A DNA stretch of 64,000 nucleotides from Desulfurispora thermophila DSM 16022 (GTDB lineage Bacteria; Bacillota; Desulfotomaculia; Desulfotomaculales; Desulfurisporaceae), in assembly GCF_000376385.1 (NCBI RefSeq), contig NZ_AQWN01000008.1, forward strand, positions 1-64,000, in the 5' to 3' direction. A model generated the notes under the pieces. The model did no database searches, was not told the DNA's origin, and worked only from the letters and a program-made list of their open reading frames with translations. Positions within the stretch are counted from its first letter, which is position 1, and every line of letters starts with the position of its first letter. A program made the position numbers and the translations under genes. Below, in pieces: positions 43,019 to 52,000 of the stretch.

Positions 43019-44008
43019 TTATATCCCCAGCCGCCGCATCTTGCGGCTCAAGGTGCTGGGGTCAATGCCCAGTGCCCGGGCGGCCAGGCGCTTGTCGGAA
43101 TATTTCTGCAGGGCCTGCAAAATGGCCTCTTTTTCCGCCCGGTGGACAATTTCCTGCAGTGTGGTTGGACAGCTGGTGTCCTGCGCACCGGCCCCGGCGT
43201 TCCCCCGAAACTCCGCCGGCAGATCGTCCGCCTCAATCAACTGTTTCGGGCAGGTGATCAGCATCCTTTCCACCAGATTGCGCAGCTGGCGCACATTGCC
43301 CGGCCAGTGGGCCTTTTGCAGCAGCTCCACCGCTGCCGGGCTGAAGCGCTTTTGCAGGCCATAAGCTTCATTTAACTGGTTACAGAAGTGCTCCAGCAGC
43401 GGCGCTATGTCCTCCGGGCGCTGGCGCAGGGGCGGCAGGTGGATGTGCACCACATCCAGGCGGTAAAACAGGTCGCGCCGGAAAAGGCCCCGCTCCACCA
43501 GTTCCGCCAGATCCTGATTGGTGGAAGCAATCACCCGCACATCAATTACTTTGGACCAGGTTCCGCCCACCCGGCGGATTTCTTTTTCCTGCAGGGCGCG
43601 CAGCAGTTTCACCTGGGCCTTCAGCGGCAGCTCGCTGATTTCATCCAGGAGCAGAGTGCCCGGATGGGCGGCTTCAAAAACCCCCATGGCGCCTTCCCGC
43701 CGCCCGCCGGTAAAAGCGCCCTGCTCGTAACCAAACAGTTCGGATTCCAGCAGGTTTTCCGGGATGGCTCCGCAGTTGATGCGGATGAAGGGGTGGCGGG
43801 CACGCGGGCTGATGTAGTGGATGTATGAAGCCAGCACCTCTTTGCCCGTGCCGGTCTCGCCGCTGATCAGTACAGTGGTCGGGTAGGGTGCTACCGCCCT
43901 GGCCAGGTCATAAGCCTGGCGCATGGCCTGGCTGGCAAGAACCGGGGGAATGGGCGAGCCGGGCAGCAGTTCCGGCTGGGGTGGCGAAAAAAGCAGGCGT
44001 TTTTGCAT
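43019..44008 (-). CDS. Sigma-54-dependent transcriptional activator without sensory domain
   Basis: The 329-residue activator consists almost only of an AAA+ domain and a Fis-type DNA-binding domain. It shows GETGTGKEVLA (Walker A), the sigma-54-contacting loop GAFTGGRREGAMG (GAFTGG where most have GAFTGA), LLDEISELPL (Walker B), and a C-terminal helix-turn-helix (LAARALGIDPSTLSRKMRRL). There is no receiver, PAS or GAF domain, so control must be by expression or a partner. ATG 44008 follows GGGAGG; the frame is open far upstream but without sense. It is divergent from, and probably controls, the ligase-amidase-permease operon. Confidence 0.9.
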   Translation of the reverse strand: MQKRLLFSPPQPELLPGSPIPPVLASQAMRQAYDLARAVAPYPTTVLISGETGTGKEVLASYIHYISPRARHPFIRINCGAIPENLLESELFGYEQGAFTGGRREGAMGVFEAAHPGTLLLDEISELPLKAQVKLLRALQEKEIRRVGGTWSKVIDVRVIASTNQDLAELVERGLFRRDLFYRLDVVHIHLPPLRQRPEDIAPLLEHFCNQLNEAYGLQKRFSPAAVELLQKAHWPGNVRQLRNLVERMLITCPKQLIEADDLPAEFRGNAGAGAQDTSCPTTLQEIVHRAEKEAILQALQKYSDKRLAARALGIDPSTLSRKMRRLGI

Positions 44009-44068
44009 GACTGGCCTCCCGCAGTCTTTTTTGTGATAATCAGCAAGGCAGGTACCCGGAATCATTAA

Positions 44069-44082
44069 TTGCAGAAATGCAA
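44069..44082. promoter_or_regulatory. Upstream activator dyad, copy 1
   Basis: TTGCAGAAATGCAA is TTGCA-N4-TGCAA. It lies about 213 bases before the predicted start of transcription of the sigma-54 operon. Confidence 0.65.
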
Positions 44083-44167
44083 GTACGCCAAAAAAAGCAA
44101 AAAATAATACTATTTTTAAATAATAGCATTTTATTTTATTATATTCCTGATATGGTTTCTCTGGCAA

Positions 44168-44181
44168 TTGCAGTAGTGCAA
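44168..44181. promoter_or_regulatory. Upstream activator dyad, copy 2
   Basis: TTGCAGTAGTGCAA has the same arms and spacing as copy 1, with matching AA and G flanks. The copies are 99 bases apart, and this one lies about 114 bases before the predicted start site, a normal enhancer position. Confidence 0.68.
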
Positions 44182-44256
44182 GAAGTGGATAGACGCCTGG
44201 TGCGGGAAAAGCCGGCCCAGGCGGCTGAAAAAACGGCCCGGCCTTTTTGTCGGCGC

Positions 44257-44272
44257 TGGCATGAGAATTGCT
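44257..44272 (+). promoter_or_regulatory. Sigma-54 (-24/-12) promoter
   Basis: TGGCATGAGAATTGCT has GG and GC separated by exactly ten bases and agrees with the TGGCAYG-N4-TTGCW consensus. Transcription would begin near 44282, just before the GGAGG ribosome site at 44286. Confidence 0.88.
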
Positions 44273-44299
44273 CATATTACTTTTATGGAGGCATGCCCT

Positions 44300-45664
44300 G
44301 TGGAAAAGGCAAATTTGCAAGAACACCTGATTCAGCATGTGCAAAACCTGATTCAGGAGTACAACATTCACACCGTACGGTTAACCATTACGGATAACAG
44401 CAATGTGATCCGCTCTCGCTTTGTGCCGGCGCGGGCCTTCTTGAATGCCATTCAGGGCGGGACGGTCGCCCAGTACCCGTCGGCTCTGCTGACGGTGGAC
44501 AGTTCGGCCGAGCTGGTGCCTGAGGCCGGGGAGGGGTTTGCCGGCGGTTTTCCCAGCTTTTTATTGTTGCCCGACCTGAGCACCTTTGTCGTCCTGCCCT
44601 GGGTACCGGGCACGGCCAGGGTGATTGCCGACATTGTCCGGCCCGACGGCAGCCTGTGGGAAGCGGCTCCCCGCCAGGTGCTGCGCCGGGTGCTGGAGCG
44701 GTTGGGCAGGCACGGCTACACATTGAAAGGCGCCTTTGAGTTTGAATTTTATGTTTTGCATAAATCCGGGCCGGAAAGCGCGCACCGCCCGGTATGGCAG
44801 GGGCTGAACTGTTTTGCCGACAGCGTCCAGATCCGCTTGACCGATATATTCACGGCCATTATCAAAGGTCTGGAAGGGATTGGGGCCGGACCGGAAGTGG
44901 CCAACACGGAATACGGTCCCGGTCAGTTTGAGATCACCAACGCCCCTTTTACCGGTCTGGCTGTGGCCGATATGGCGGTTTACTACCGGACATCAATCAA
45001 GGAAATTTTGCACCAGCTGGGCTACAGCGCCACCTTCATGGCCAAGCCCTTCCCCCGCAGCAGTGGCAGTGGCGGGCACTTTCACCATTCCTGGTTGAAT
45101 GAGCGGGGGGAAAATGTCTTTTATGATCCGCAGGCGGCCGATGGTCTGTCACCGCTCTGCCGCCGGGCGATTGCCGGCCAGCTGGCCCACGCGCCGGCCA
45201 TCTGTGCCCTGGCCAACAGCACCATCAACAGCTACAAACGGCTCAGGCCCTATTACTTTGCTCCGGTGAACGCTTCCTGGGGCTACGAGCATCGCTGTAC
45301 CATGCTGCGGGTGCCATTTGCCCGCGGTGAGCAAACCAGGCTGGAAAACCGCCTGCCGGCGGCCGATACCAACCCTTATCTGGCCATAGCCGCCTGTCTG
45401 GCCGCGGCGCTGGACGGAGTGGAAAAAGAGCTGAATCCTGCGCCGCCGGTGGTGGGGCAGAACCCCTATGAGCTGTCTGAACTGCCGCCGCTGCCCGATA
45501 GCCTGCCGGTCGCCCTGGCCGCCCTGGAAAAAGATGCGGTGCTGCAGGAGTATCTGGGTGAGGAGTTCTGCCGCAATTTCCTGGCCCTGCGGCGCCGGGA
45601 GTGGGCCCGTTTCCAGGAGCATATCACCGATTGGGAACTCAACGAGTACCTGGAACTGGTTTAG
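44300..45664 (+). CDS. Glutamine-synthetase-family ligase
   Basis: The 454-residue protein has the GS beta-grasp and catalytic domains: FEFEFYVL (metal Glu pair), EYGPGQFEITNAP, SGSGGHFHHSW, NSTINSYKRLRPYYFAPVNA and the RVENRLP-like RLENRLPAADTNPYLA. It is closer to gamma-glutamylamine (PuuA-like) ligases than to GlnA because it stands with a permease and an amidase; the amine substrate is unknown. GTG 44300 lies 9 bases after GGAGG and downstream of the sigma-54 start site, which rules out the ATG at 44261 (inside the promoter). It is the first gene of a three-gene operon. Confidence 0.9.
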   Translation: MEKANLQEHLIQHVQNLIQEYNIHTVRLTITDNSNVIRSRFVPARAFLNAIQGGTVAQYPSALLTVDSSAELVPEAGEGFAGGFPSFLLLPDLSTFVVLPWVPGTARVIADIVRPDGSLWEAAPRQVLRRVLERLGRHGYTLKGAFEFEFYVLHKSGPESAHRPVWQGLNCFADSVQIRLTDIFTAIIKGLEGIGAGPEVANTEYGPGQFEITNAPFTGLAVADMAVYYRTSIKEILHQLGYSATFMAKPFPRSSGSGGHFHHSWLNERGENVFYDPQAADGLSPLCRRAIAGQLAHAPAICALANSTINSYKRLRPYYFAPVNASWGYEHRCTMLRVPFARGEQTRLENRLPAADTNPYLAIAACLAAALDGVEKELNPAPPVVGQNPYELSELPPLPDSLPVALAALEKDAVLQEYLGEEFCRNFLALRRREWARFQEHITDWELNEYLELV

Positions 45665-45680
45665 AAAGGAGGAGTTTATT

Positions 45681-46580
45681 TTGCATCGCGTACCTGCCAG
45701 TCAGGTGGTATACAGCATGTCAGCAAGGCACCAGCCGGTGCTGCGGGTAGCCCTGCCCGCCCGGTTGACTTTTGAAACACTGGACTGCTTTGCCGGACAG
45801 GTAAAGTCCTGTGCCGACACAGTGGCCACTCTGGATTTTTCCCGGGTCAATCCGGCCACCGGTCCGGTGTATCTGGAGGGGGTGCGGCCGGGTGATGTGG
45901 TGGCTGTGCACATTCGCGAGATCAGGGTTTCTTCGCCCGGCATAATGGTGGCTGCGCCGGGGGCCGGCGTGCTGGGTGATCTGGTGCAGCAACCCGAGAC
46001 CAAAATGGTGGAAATTAAGGACGGACAGGTGCAACTGGGTTTGCTTACCGTGCCCGTTGCCCCTATGATTGGGGTAATTGGCCTGGCTCCGGCAGAGGAG
46101 GATATTCCCTGCGGAGTTCCCGGCCGCCACGGCGGCAATATGGACACCACGTTGATTGCGGCCGGCAGCACCGTCTACCTGCCCGCCCAGGTGGAGGGGG
46201 GCCTGCTGGCCATGGGCGACCTGCACGCCCTGATGGGTGATGGGGAAATTATGGTCAGCGGGGTGGAAGTGGCCGGAGAGGTGGATGTCACCGTGACTTG
46301 TGTGCCCAACTGGTCGCTGGAATACCCCCTGGTGGTTACCCCCCGGTGGGTGGCGGTACTGGCCTCGGCGGCCACGCTGGATGAGGCGGCCACTCTGGCC
46401 ACACGGCAGATGGCCGGTATGCTTCAGGCCTGGCTGGGCTGCTCGCTCAACGAGGCCGGCATGTTGCTCAGCGCCGTCGGCCAGTTGCAAATCTCCCAGG
46501 TGGTGGACCCGCTCAAGACCGCGCGTATGGCCCTGCCGCGCCACATGCTGCGCCAGCTGGGCGTGCCGCTGGCTTTCTAG
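45681..46580 (+). CDS. Acetamidase/formamidase family amidohydrolase
   Basis: The 299-residue FmdA/AmdA-type enzyme releases ammonia from a small amide. Family motifs are present: VNPATGPVYLEGVRPGDVVA, PCGVPGRHGGNMDTTLIAAG, GLLAMGDLHALMGDGE. The TTG start at 45681 lies 8 bases after AAAGGAGG, 16 bases after the ligase stop. Alongside a ligase and permease under sigma-54 control it points to nitrogen scavenging from an amide or glutamyl-amide, which is inference. Confidence 0.92.
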   Translation: MHRVPASQVVYSMSARHQPVLRVALPARLTFETLDCFAGQVKSCADTVATLDFSRVNPATGPVYLEGVRPGDVVAVHIREIRVSSPGIMVAAPGAGVLGDLVQQPETKMVEIKDGQVQLGLLTVPVAPMIGVIGLAPAEEDIPCGVPGRHGGNMDTTLIAAGSTVYLPAQVEGGLLAMGDLHALMGDGEIMVSGVEVAGEVDVTVTCVPNWSLEYPLVVTPRWVAVLASAATLDEAATLATRQMAGMLQAWLGCSLNEAGMLLSAVGQLQISQVVDPLKTARMALPRHMLRQLGVPLAF

Positions 46581-46645
46581 TTGACTTGCTTGCCCGGGGT
46601 TGACTTGGGACCCGGGATTAACTTTGGAAAGGAGAGCACGGAAGG

Positions 46646-48016
46646 ATGGAATATGACAAGCACACTGTGGAGGAGTTTGGTTACAAACAGGAATTGAAAA
46701 GGGCGCTGGGTTTTAAGGATCTGCTGTTTTACGGCATGGTCTTCATGGTGCCCATCGCCCCCATGGGGATTTACGGTTATGTGGCCGATGTCTCCAACGG
46801 CATGGCCCCCCTGGCCTATGCCATTGGCGTGGTGGCCATGATTTTCACCGCTTGGAGCTACGCGCGCATGGCCAGCGCCTTTCCCATCGCCGGTTCGGTC
46901 TATTCCTACGCCTCCTGGGGCATCAGCCCCTATGTGGGCTTTTTTGCCGGCTGGGCCATGCTGCTGGACTATATTCTGACCCCTGCTCTGGTTTACCTGG
47001 TGGCGGGATACGCCTTGCAGGAAATGTTCCCGGTGCTGCCGTACTGGGGCTGGATAGCGGTATTTGTCATTATCAATACGGCGGTCAACCTGCGGGGCAT
47101 TGAAATGACCGCCCGCACCAATATCGCTCTGCTGATTTTCGAGCTCTTTGCTCTGGTGGCCTTTATCGTCGTGGCCTTTGTCGCCGTGCTCAAGGGGGTG
47201 GGGCAGGGCGGCTTTACCCTGGATCCCATCTGGAAGCCGCAGGGGTTCAGTCTGAATATGGTCATGGCGGCTACTTCGCTGGCCGTGCTCAGCTTCCTGG
47301 GCTTTGACGCTATCAGCACTCTGGCCGAGGAGACCAAAGACCCCCGGCGTATGGTGGGCAAGGCCACTGTGACCGCTCTTCTGCTGGTGGGCAGTTTATT
47401 TATTGTGCAGACCTATCTGGCCGGGCTGGTGGTGCCCGACCACAAGACCTTTGACAACCTGGATACGGCCTTTTACACGGTGGCCCAGGCGGCCGGTGGC
47501 GACTGGTTGCGCTGGCTTTGCGCCCTGGCCACGGCCATTGCCTGGGGGATTGGTGATGGTCTGGTGGCCCAGGCCGCCATTTCCCGCTTGTTGTACAGCA
47601 TGGCTCGCGACAGGATGATGCCCTCCCTGCTGGCCAAAGTGCACCCGCGTTATCAAACGCCGTATATGAGCACCATCCTGGTGGCGCTGATTGCCATTAC
47701 AGTGGGTATGGCCCTACAGATGGACCGGCTTACATCCATGGTCAACTTTGGTGCTCTGACCGGATTTTTGTTCCTGCATCTGTCGGTGATCAACCATTAT
47801 GTGTTGCGCCGCAAGCAAACCGACCCGGTTTCCTTGCTCAAATATTTGCTGGCGCCCCTGTGCGGTTTTGCTATTATCTTTTACGTCTGGTACAGCCTGC
47901 AGCCGGAGGCCAAACAGCTGGGCTTCATCTGGCTGGCGGTAGGAGTTGTTTATCTGGCCTTTAAAACCAGGTTTTTCCGGGAAAAACCGCCGGCATTCCG
48001 GTCCGCGGAGCATTAA
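46646..48016 (+). CDS. APC-family amino-acid/amine permease
   Basis: The 456-residue membrane protein has twelve hydrophobic helices. The first includes the Gly-rich MVFMVPIAPMGIYGYVAD, and the region FLGFDAISTLAEETKDPRR is the conserved APC loop. The substrate is probably an amino acid, amide or polyamine. It is the last gene of the operon; ATG 46646 follows AAAGGAGAG. A terminator lies about 100 bases downstream. Confidence 0.92.
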   Translation: MEYDKHTVEEFGYKQELKRALGFKDLLFYGMVFMVPIAPMGIYGYVADVSNGMAPLAYAIGVVAMIFTAWSYARMASAFPIAGSVYSYASWGISPYVGFFAGWAMLLDYILTPALVYLVAGYALQEMFPVLPYWGWIAVFVIINTAVNLRGIEMTARTNIALLIFELFALVAFIVVAFVAVLKGVGQGGFTLDPIWKPQGFSLNMVMAATSLAVLSFLGFDAISTLAEETKDPRRMVGKATVTALLLVGSLFIVQTYLAGLVVPDHKTFDNLDTAFYTVAQAAGGDWLRWLCALATAIAWGIGDGLVAQAAISRLLYSMARDRMMPSLLAKVHPRYQTPYMSTILVALIAITVGMALQMDRLTSMVNFGALTGFLFLHLSVINHYVLRRKQTDPVSLLKYLLAPLCGFAIIFYVWYSLQPEAKQLGFIWLAVGVVYLAFKTRFFREKPPAFRSAEH

Positions 48017-48115
48017 ACGGGGAGCGGCGACACATCGTAAGCTCTTGTTCCGCTGTGCTGGACGGCGCGGCGTTCTGGCGCCTTGCTGCCGAGCATTTTT
48101 TCTACATGGTCATGA

Positions 48116-48156
48116 CAGCCGGACGGGCAGGCTCCCGCCCGGCTGCTTGCTTTTCT
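48116..48156 (+). terminator. Terminator of the sigma-54 operon
   Basis: CAGCCGGACGGG pairs, with one bulge, with CCCGCCCGGCTG, followed by CTTGCTTTTC. Confidence 0.62.
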
Positions 48157-48280
48157 GTCCAGCTTACTTTGAGGCATAAAATGTTAAAATTAGCAATTAC
48201 CGTATCGGCAACCCGGGTTTTTTGTTATAATGGTAAAGATAAAAACCCGGCGGGCGCCGCCCGGAAAGGAGCCATCTGGT

Positions 48281-50152
48281 GTGATCTCGGTGGAAAACTG
48301 CCTAATTATGAAAGTGAACAATCATAACCGCGGTTATGACGGCAATATCTGTGACAACCCGCGCAAGCACGCCTGCGGTGCCACAGACTACTTCCGGGCC
48401 AACTACTGTGCCCGTCAGATCAAACAATGCTACGACCTGAGTCTGTTTGATGTGGCCCATCCCTCTTTTTACAAGCGGGGCCGTGATGTGGATGTGGATG
48501 GCTATGTATCCGAGCTGTACCGCGCCTGCCAGCAGGGGCAAAACCCGCTGGTCTTTTTCTATACCACCAGCGGGCGGCGCAACATCCTCATCGGCCTGTA
48601 TGTGGTGGGCCAGGTGGACAGGTATCTGGTGGGCTACAGCGGTGACGACTGGGAATACACCTTCTCCCCCCTGGAAGGCTGGGCACTGCGCTTCCCCGAC
48701 CCGCGCCCGGACAACGATTTTCTCTGGCACCACACCGAGGGCAGCCGGGGTATCTGCCACCGGGTCAACCGTAATTATGTGGCCACCGGCCTGGGTATAT
48801 TGATTGACATGTACAGTGAGGCCTTTGCCCGCATGAATCTGGAGCCCGGCCTGCGCCAGGAGCGGGAGAAAATTCTGCCCAAACTGCGCGAACTGCTGGA
48901 GCAACTGGCTCCCGGCACTCCCACCGGCCTGGACATGGCGGGTGCGACTGCCGGGCCGGCCGTGGCCTCCGGTCGCACCAAAGCGGTTTTATTAGCCGCC
49001 CGGCCGGGTAAAGGAGGATCGCCTGCCCCGGCCACCGGTGGCAGGACAGCGGGCGGGGTGGCGGCTGCCGCGCCGGTGGCCGCTACTCAGGTGCAGGGCA
49101 AGGTCCTGGAGGAGGAACAGCGCTCCCTGCAGGAGGTGGTGGCCAGGGTGCAGGCCGAAGCCCGGGCGGCCGGTCTGTATTATTCCGACGACCTTATTAA
49201 ACGCTATCACATTAGTTTAAAGACCAAACCCTTTGTCATTCTGGCCGGCATTTCGGGTGGTGGCAAAACCCGGCTGGTCCTCACCTATGCCCGGGCCACC
49301 GGTGCCGAGCTTTTGCCTGTGGCTGTGCGTCCCGATTGGACCAGCAATGAGAGCCTGCTGGGCGCCTACAACATTTTGCAAAATTCCTTTGTGCCCACGC
49401 CCTTCAGCGAGTTCCTGCTGGCGGCGCAGCGGGAATGCGAGCTGGCGGCGCAGCAAAGCCGCCCGCCCCGCCAGTACATGGTGTTGCTGGACGAGATGAA
49501 CCTGGCCCGGGTGGAATACTATTTTTCCGACTTTCTGAGCAAGATGGAGCTGCCGCCCGAAATGCGGCGCATCCGCCTTTACGATCACCCGGTGGAGGAC
49601 GCCCGCTTTCCCCGGGAGGTAGCCGTACCGCCCAATCTGTCCATCACGGGCACGGTGAACATAGACGAGACCACCCACACCTTCAGCGACAAGGTGCTGG
49701 ATCGCTCCAACTTCATCAAGCTGGAGGAAATAGACTTAAAATCCATGGGCCAGCTCTTTGGTTACTGGCAGCCGCCCCTGGTCAATGAAGAGGCGGCCCA
49801 CCTGCTGGTGGACTATTTGAGCCGTATCAACAACATTTTGCGCGCCGCCGACCAGCAGTTCGGCTACCGCACGGCCACCGAGATCATCCGCTGGGTGGAT
49901 TATGCCCTGGCCAGTGATGCTTTTGGCTTTTACATCGCGCTGGACTACCAGATCAAACAAAAGGTGCTGGCCAAACTGCAGGTGGCCCGCAGTCGCCGGG
50001 CGGACACCGACATGGTGGCGCAGCTTTTGGGCTTCTTCGAGGACGAAAAGCTGCCCGGCGCCGAGGAAGCGGCCTTCCCGCAGTGCCGCGACTATGTGGA
50101 GCGCCTGAACGAGCGGGTGCGGGAGGAGGAATTCACCCTTGGCCAGATCTGA
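48281..50152 (+). CDS. McrB-like AAA+ GTPase/ATPase with unusual N-terminal domain
   Basis: The protein of about 623 residues is the motor of a two-gene McrBC-like defence system (COG1401). The C-terminal AAA+ module has GISGGGKTRL (Walker A), YMVLLDEMNLARVEYYFSDF (Walker B and McrB signature), TGTVNIDETTHTFSDKVLDR (sensor region). The N-terminal part (about 1-200) begins NNHNRGYDGNIC and is rich in Cys and aromatic residues, with a PUA/EVE-like strand LVFFYTTSGRRNILIGLYVV. It is not the standard McrB DUF3578 domain and may recognise modified DNA; this is inference. An Ala/Gly/Pro linker (220-290) joins the halves. GTG 48281 follows GGAAAGGAG; ATG 48308 is possible. It overlaps the next gene by 14 bases. 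Confidence 0.85.
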   Translation: MISVENCLIMKVNNHNRGYDGNICDNPRKHACGATDYFRANYCARQIKQCYDLSLFDVAHPSFYKRGRDVDVDGYVSELYRACQQGQNPLVFFYTTSGRRNILIGLYVVGQVDRYLVGYSGDDWEYTFSPLEGWALRFPDPRPDNDFLWHHTEGSRGICHRVNRNYVATGLGILIDMYSEAFARMNLEPGLRQEREKILPKLRELLEQLAPGTPTGLDMAGATAGPAVASGRTKAVLLAARPGKGGSPAPATGGRTAGGVAAAAPVAATQVQGKVLEEEQRSLQEVVARVQAEARAAGLYYSDDLIKRYHISLKTKPFVILAGISGGGKTRLVLTYARATGAELLPVAVRPDWTSNESLLGAYNILQNSFVPTPFSEFLLAAQRECELAAQQSRPPRQYMVLLDEMNLARVEYYFSDFLSKMELPPEMRRIRLYDHPVEDARFPREVAVPPNLSITGTVNIDETTHTFSDKVLDRSNFIKLEEIDLKSMGQLFGYWQPPLVNEEAAHLLVDYLSRINNILRAADQQFGYRTATEIIRWVDYALASDAFGFYIALDYQIKQKVLAKLQVARSRRADTDMVAQLLGFFEDEKLPGAEEAAFPQCRDYVERLNERVREEEFTLGQI

Positions 50153-51908
50153 GCTGCCGCCCTGGCTGACGGCGGCGCTGCAGGAAGTGCAGGTCTACCT
50201 GCTGGGCCAGCAGATGACCGGTGTGGACATGGAGCAACCGCCGGAAATTGAAGCGGCCGATCTGAGCACGCTGATGATTGTCTACCCGGAGGGCGAACTG
50301 GATCCCGGCCAGCTGCACATGCTTTTGGACTACGACCCCGGGCTGGGAGGGTATCCGCTGCGCTTTTTCCGGGCCGCTCCCGGTGTGTTGCGCCCGGAGA
50401 GCGAACAGGTACAGCAGTACGCCGGGCAGAAGTTCCTGGGCGAGAGTCAGCTGGCCCTGGCCTACGGCGGGGAACTGCTGGAGGAGAAAATTTTCACCGT
50501 GCGTTTTCTAGTCAGCCAGTTCACGGTGCAGCAAATCAACTTTATGCGCGCCGAGCTGGCGGCGCAAAATATTTCTCTGCTGGATTTTTACGGTATGGGC
50601 CGGGATCTGCAGGAGCTGGTCCGTCACCTGCCGCCCGGTGCGGCGGCGGCCCGCTTTGAGGTGTTGCGCCGGGTGGTGGGTGAGTTTTTGCCTCTTTTCC
50701 GCCGCATTGAGCGCGATCCGCAGCGCGCTTTACAGCGGATTGCGGTGCACAAGCCGCTGCACAGGGCCGGGTGCGTTTCGCTGCATATGCTGGACCAGGC
50801 CGCCCGCCGGACCGGGCAATGGCAGTGGCTGGAGGGGCCGGCCGGCCGGGCGCTTTTGCCCGCCCTGCTGCCGGGGGAGGAAAATGTGGTCTCCTACGAC
50901 ACGCCGGACAACCGCTTTTTGCTCCAGCTGGTGGGGCAGATGCGCCGGGAAGCCACGCTATTAAAGAAACAGCTGGCCACCGAGATCGCCCATCAGACCC
51001 GCCGGGCGGCCGAGCTCAAGGGTGGTTTTCGGGAGTGGGTGCTGGAGCAGGCTGCCCGGGCGCGGCGGGGGGTGCAGTATCTGGCCGGGGTGGAAAACAC
51101 CATGGATGGCCTGGTGCAGAGCAGCTTCTTGCGCTATTTGCCCGCCCTCACCCTGCGCCAGAGCCGGGACGCCCAGACGCTGCACCCGCTCTACCGCCAG
51201 GCCCGCCGTCTGGCCCGGCGCCTTAAATCCGGCCTGCGCCTGGCCGACCAGGTGATTGCGGTGGATGAGGCGGCACTGCCCGTGCGCACCCGCAGTATCA
51301 ATACCCTGTACGAATACTGGGTGGCTATGAGTGTGGTACGTGCTCTGGTTGAGCTGGGCTTTGTACCGCTGGCCAAAAACGGGGCGCAACTGGCGGGAGA
51401 TGAGGACAGCTTCAACTACAACCTGAAAGAAAATGGTGTGGTGGAACTGCAGGCCAAAGGGGGAGGGCGCCTGCTGGTCTGGTACGCCCGCCGCTACCCC
51501 CGCCTGGATTATGCGCCAGCCGCGCTGCTGGGCGCCTATCCCTACCGCATTGCCGGCATCTGGCAGTGCAAGGACTGTCCGGACGTGGCCATAGAATACT
51601 ACCCGCCCGGTGTGCCTACGCCCGAGATCATCACCCTGGACGCCACTTTCAGTCATGACCCGCGTAAGTTGCAGGAAAAGCAATACTACACCGACACTAT
51701 CCGCAGCCGCACCTCCCCCCACCAGCCCGAGGAGGAGTGGGACTTTCCTGTGCGCGAGGCCTGGGCCATCTATCCGGATGACTACTACCCCCCGGCCCGG
51801 CGCAGCCGTACCACGGGCGGCGAGCTGGGTCTGGTACCCGGTCCCGGGGCGGCCGAGCGCCTGCGCCGCTGGCTGGCCGAGCGCCTGCAGGCCGTGTGGG
51901 GGTTGTGA
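50139..51908 (+). CDS. DUF2357-type McrC-like nuclease subunit (COG1700)
   Basis: The 589-residue partner of the McrB-like protein has a long helical and beta N-terminal region (DUF2357, about 60-330: RFLVSQFTVQQINFMRAELA, YDTPDNRFLLQLVGQ). The C-terminal part is a PD-(D/E)XK-like nuclease. It starts at SINTLYEYWVAM and includes CPDVAIEYYPPG and IITLDATFSHDP. In most relatives the last motif is DAKYR; here the Lys is a Thr, so cleavage could be altered or use a nearby Lys. TTG 50139 follows GGGAGGAGGA inside the end of the previous gene, a tight coupling. It is not a classical McrC. Confidence 0.82.
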   Translation: MARSELPPWLTAALQEVQVYLLGQQMTGVDMEQPPEIEAADLSTLMIVYPEGELDPGQLHMLLDYDPGLGGYPLRFFRAAPGVLRPESEQVQQYAGQKFLGESQLALAYGGELLEEKIFTVRFLVSQFTVQQINFMRAELAAQNISLLDFYGMGRDLQELVRHLPPGAAAARFEVLRRVVGEFLPLFRRIERDPQRALQRIAVHKPLHRAGCVSLHMLDQAARRTGQWQWLEGPAGRALLPALLPGEENVVSYDTPDNRFLLQLVGQMRREATLLKKQLATEIAHQTRRAAELKGGFREWVLEQAARARRGVQYLAGVENTMDGLVQSSFLRYLPALTLRQSRDAQTLHPLYRQARRLARRLKSGLRLADQVIAVDEAALPVRTRSINTLYEYWVAMSVVRALVELGFVPLAKNGAQLAGDEDSFNYNLKENGVVELQAKGGGRLLVWYARRYPRLDYAPAALLGAYPYRIAGIWQCKDCPDVAIEYYPPGVPTPEIITLDATFSHDPRKLQEKQYYTDTIRSRTSPHQPEEEWDFPVREAWAIYPDDYYPPARRSRTTGGELGLVPGPGAAERLRRWLAERLQAVWGL

Positions 51909-52000
51909 GGCGGGGCCTACGGGGTAAAGGGGCGCTTTTAGCCCTTCTGCCCCGTTCTTTGTGGAAATATTGTAGCGAAGATAGGAGGTGCCTGTTTCCG

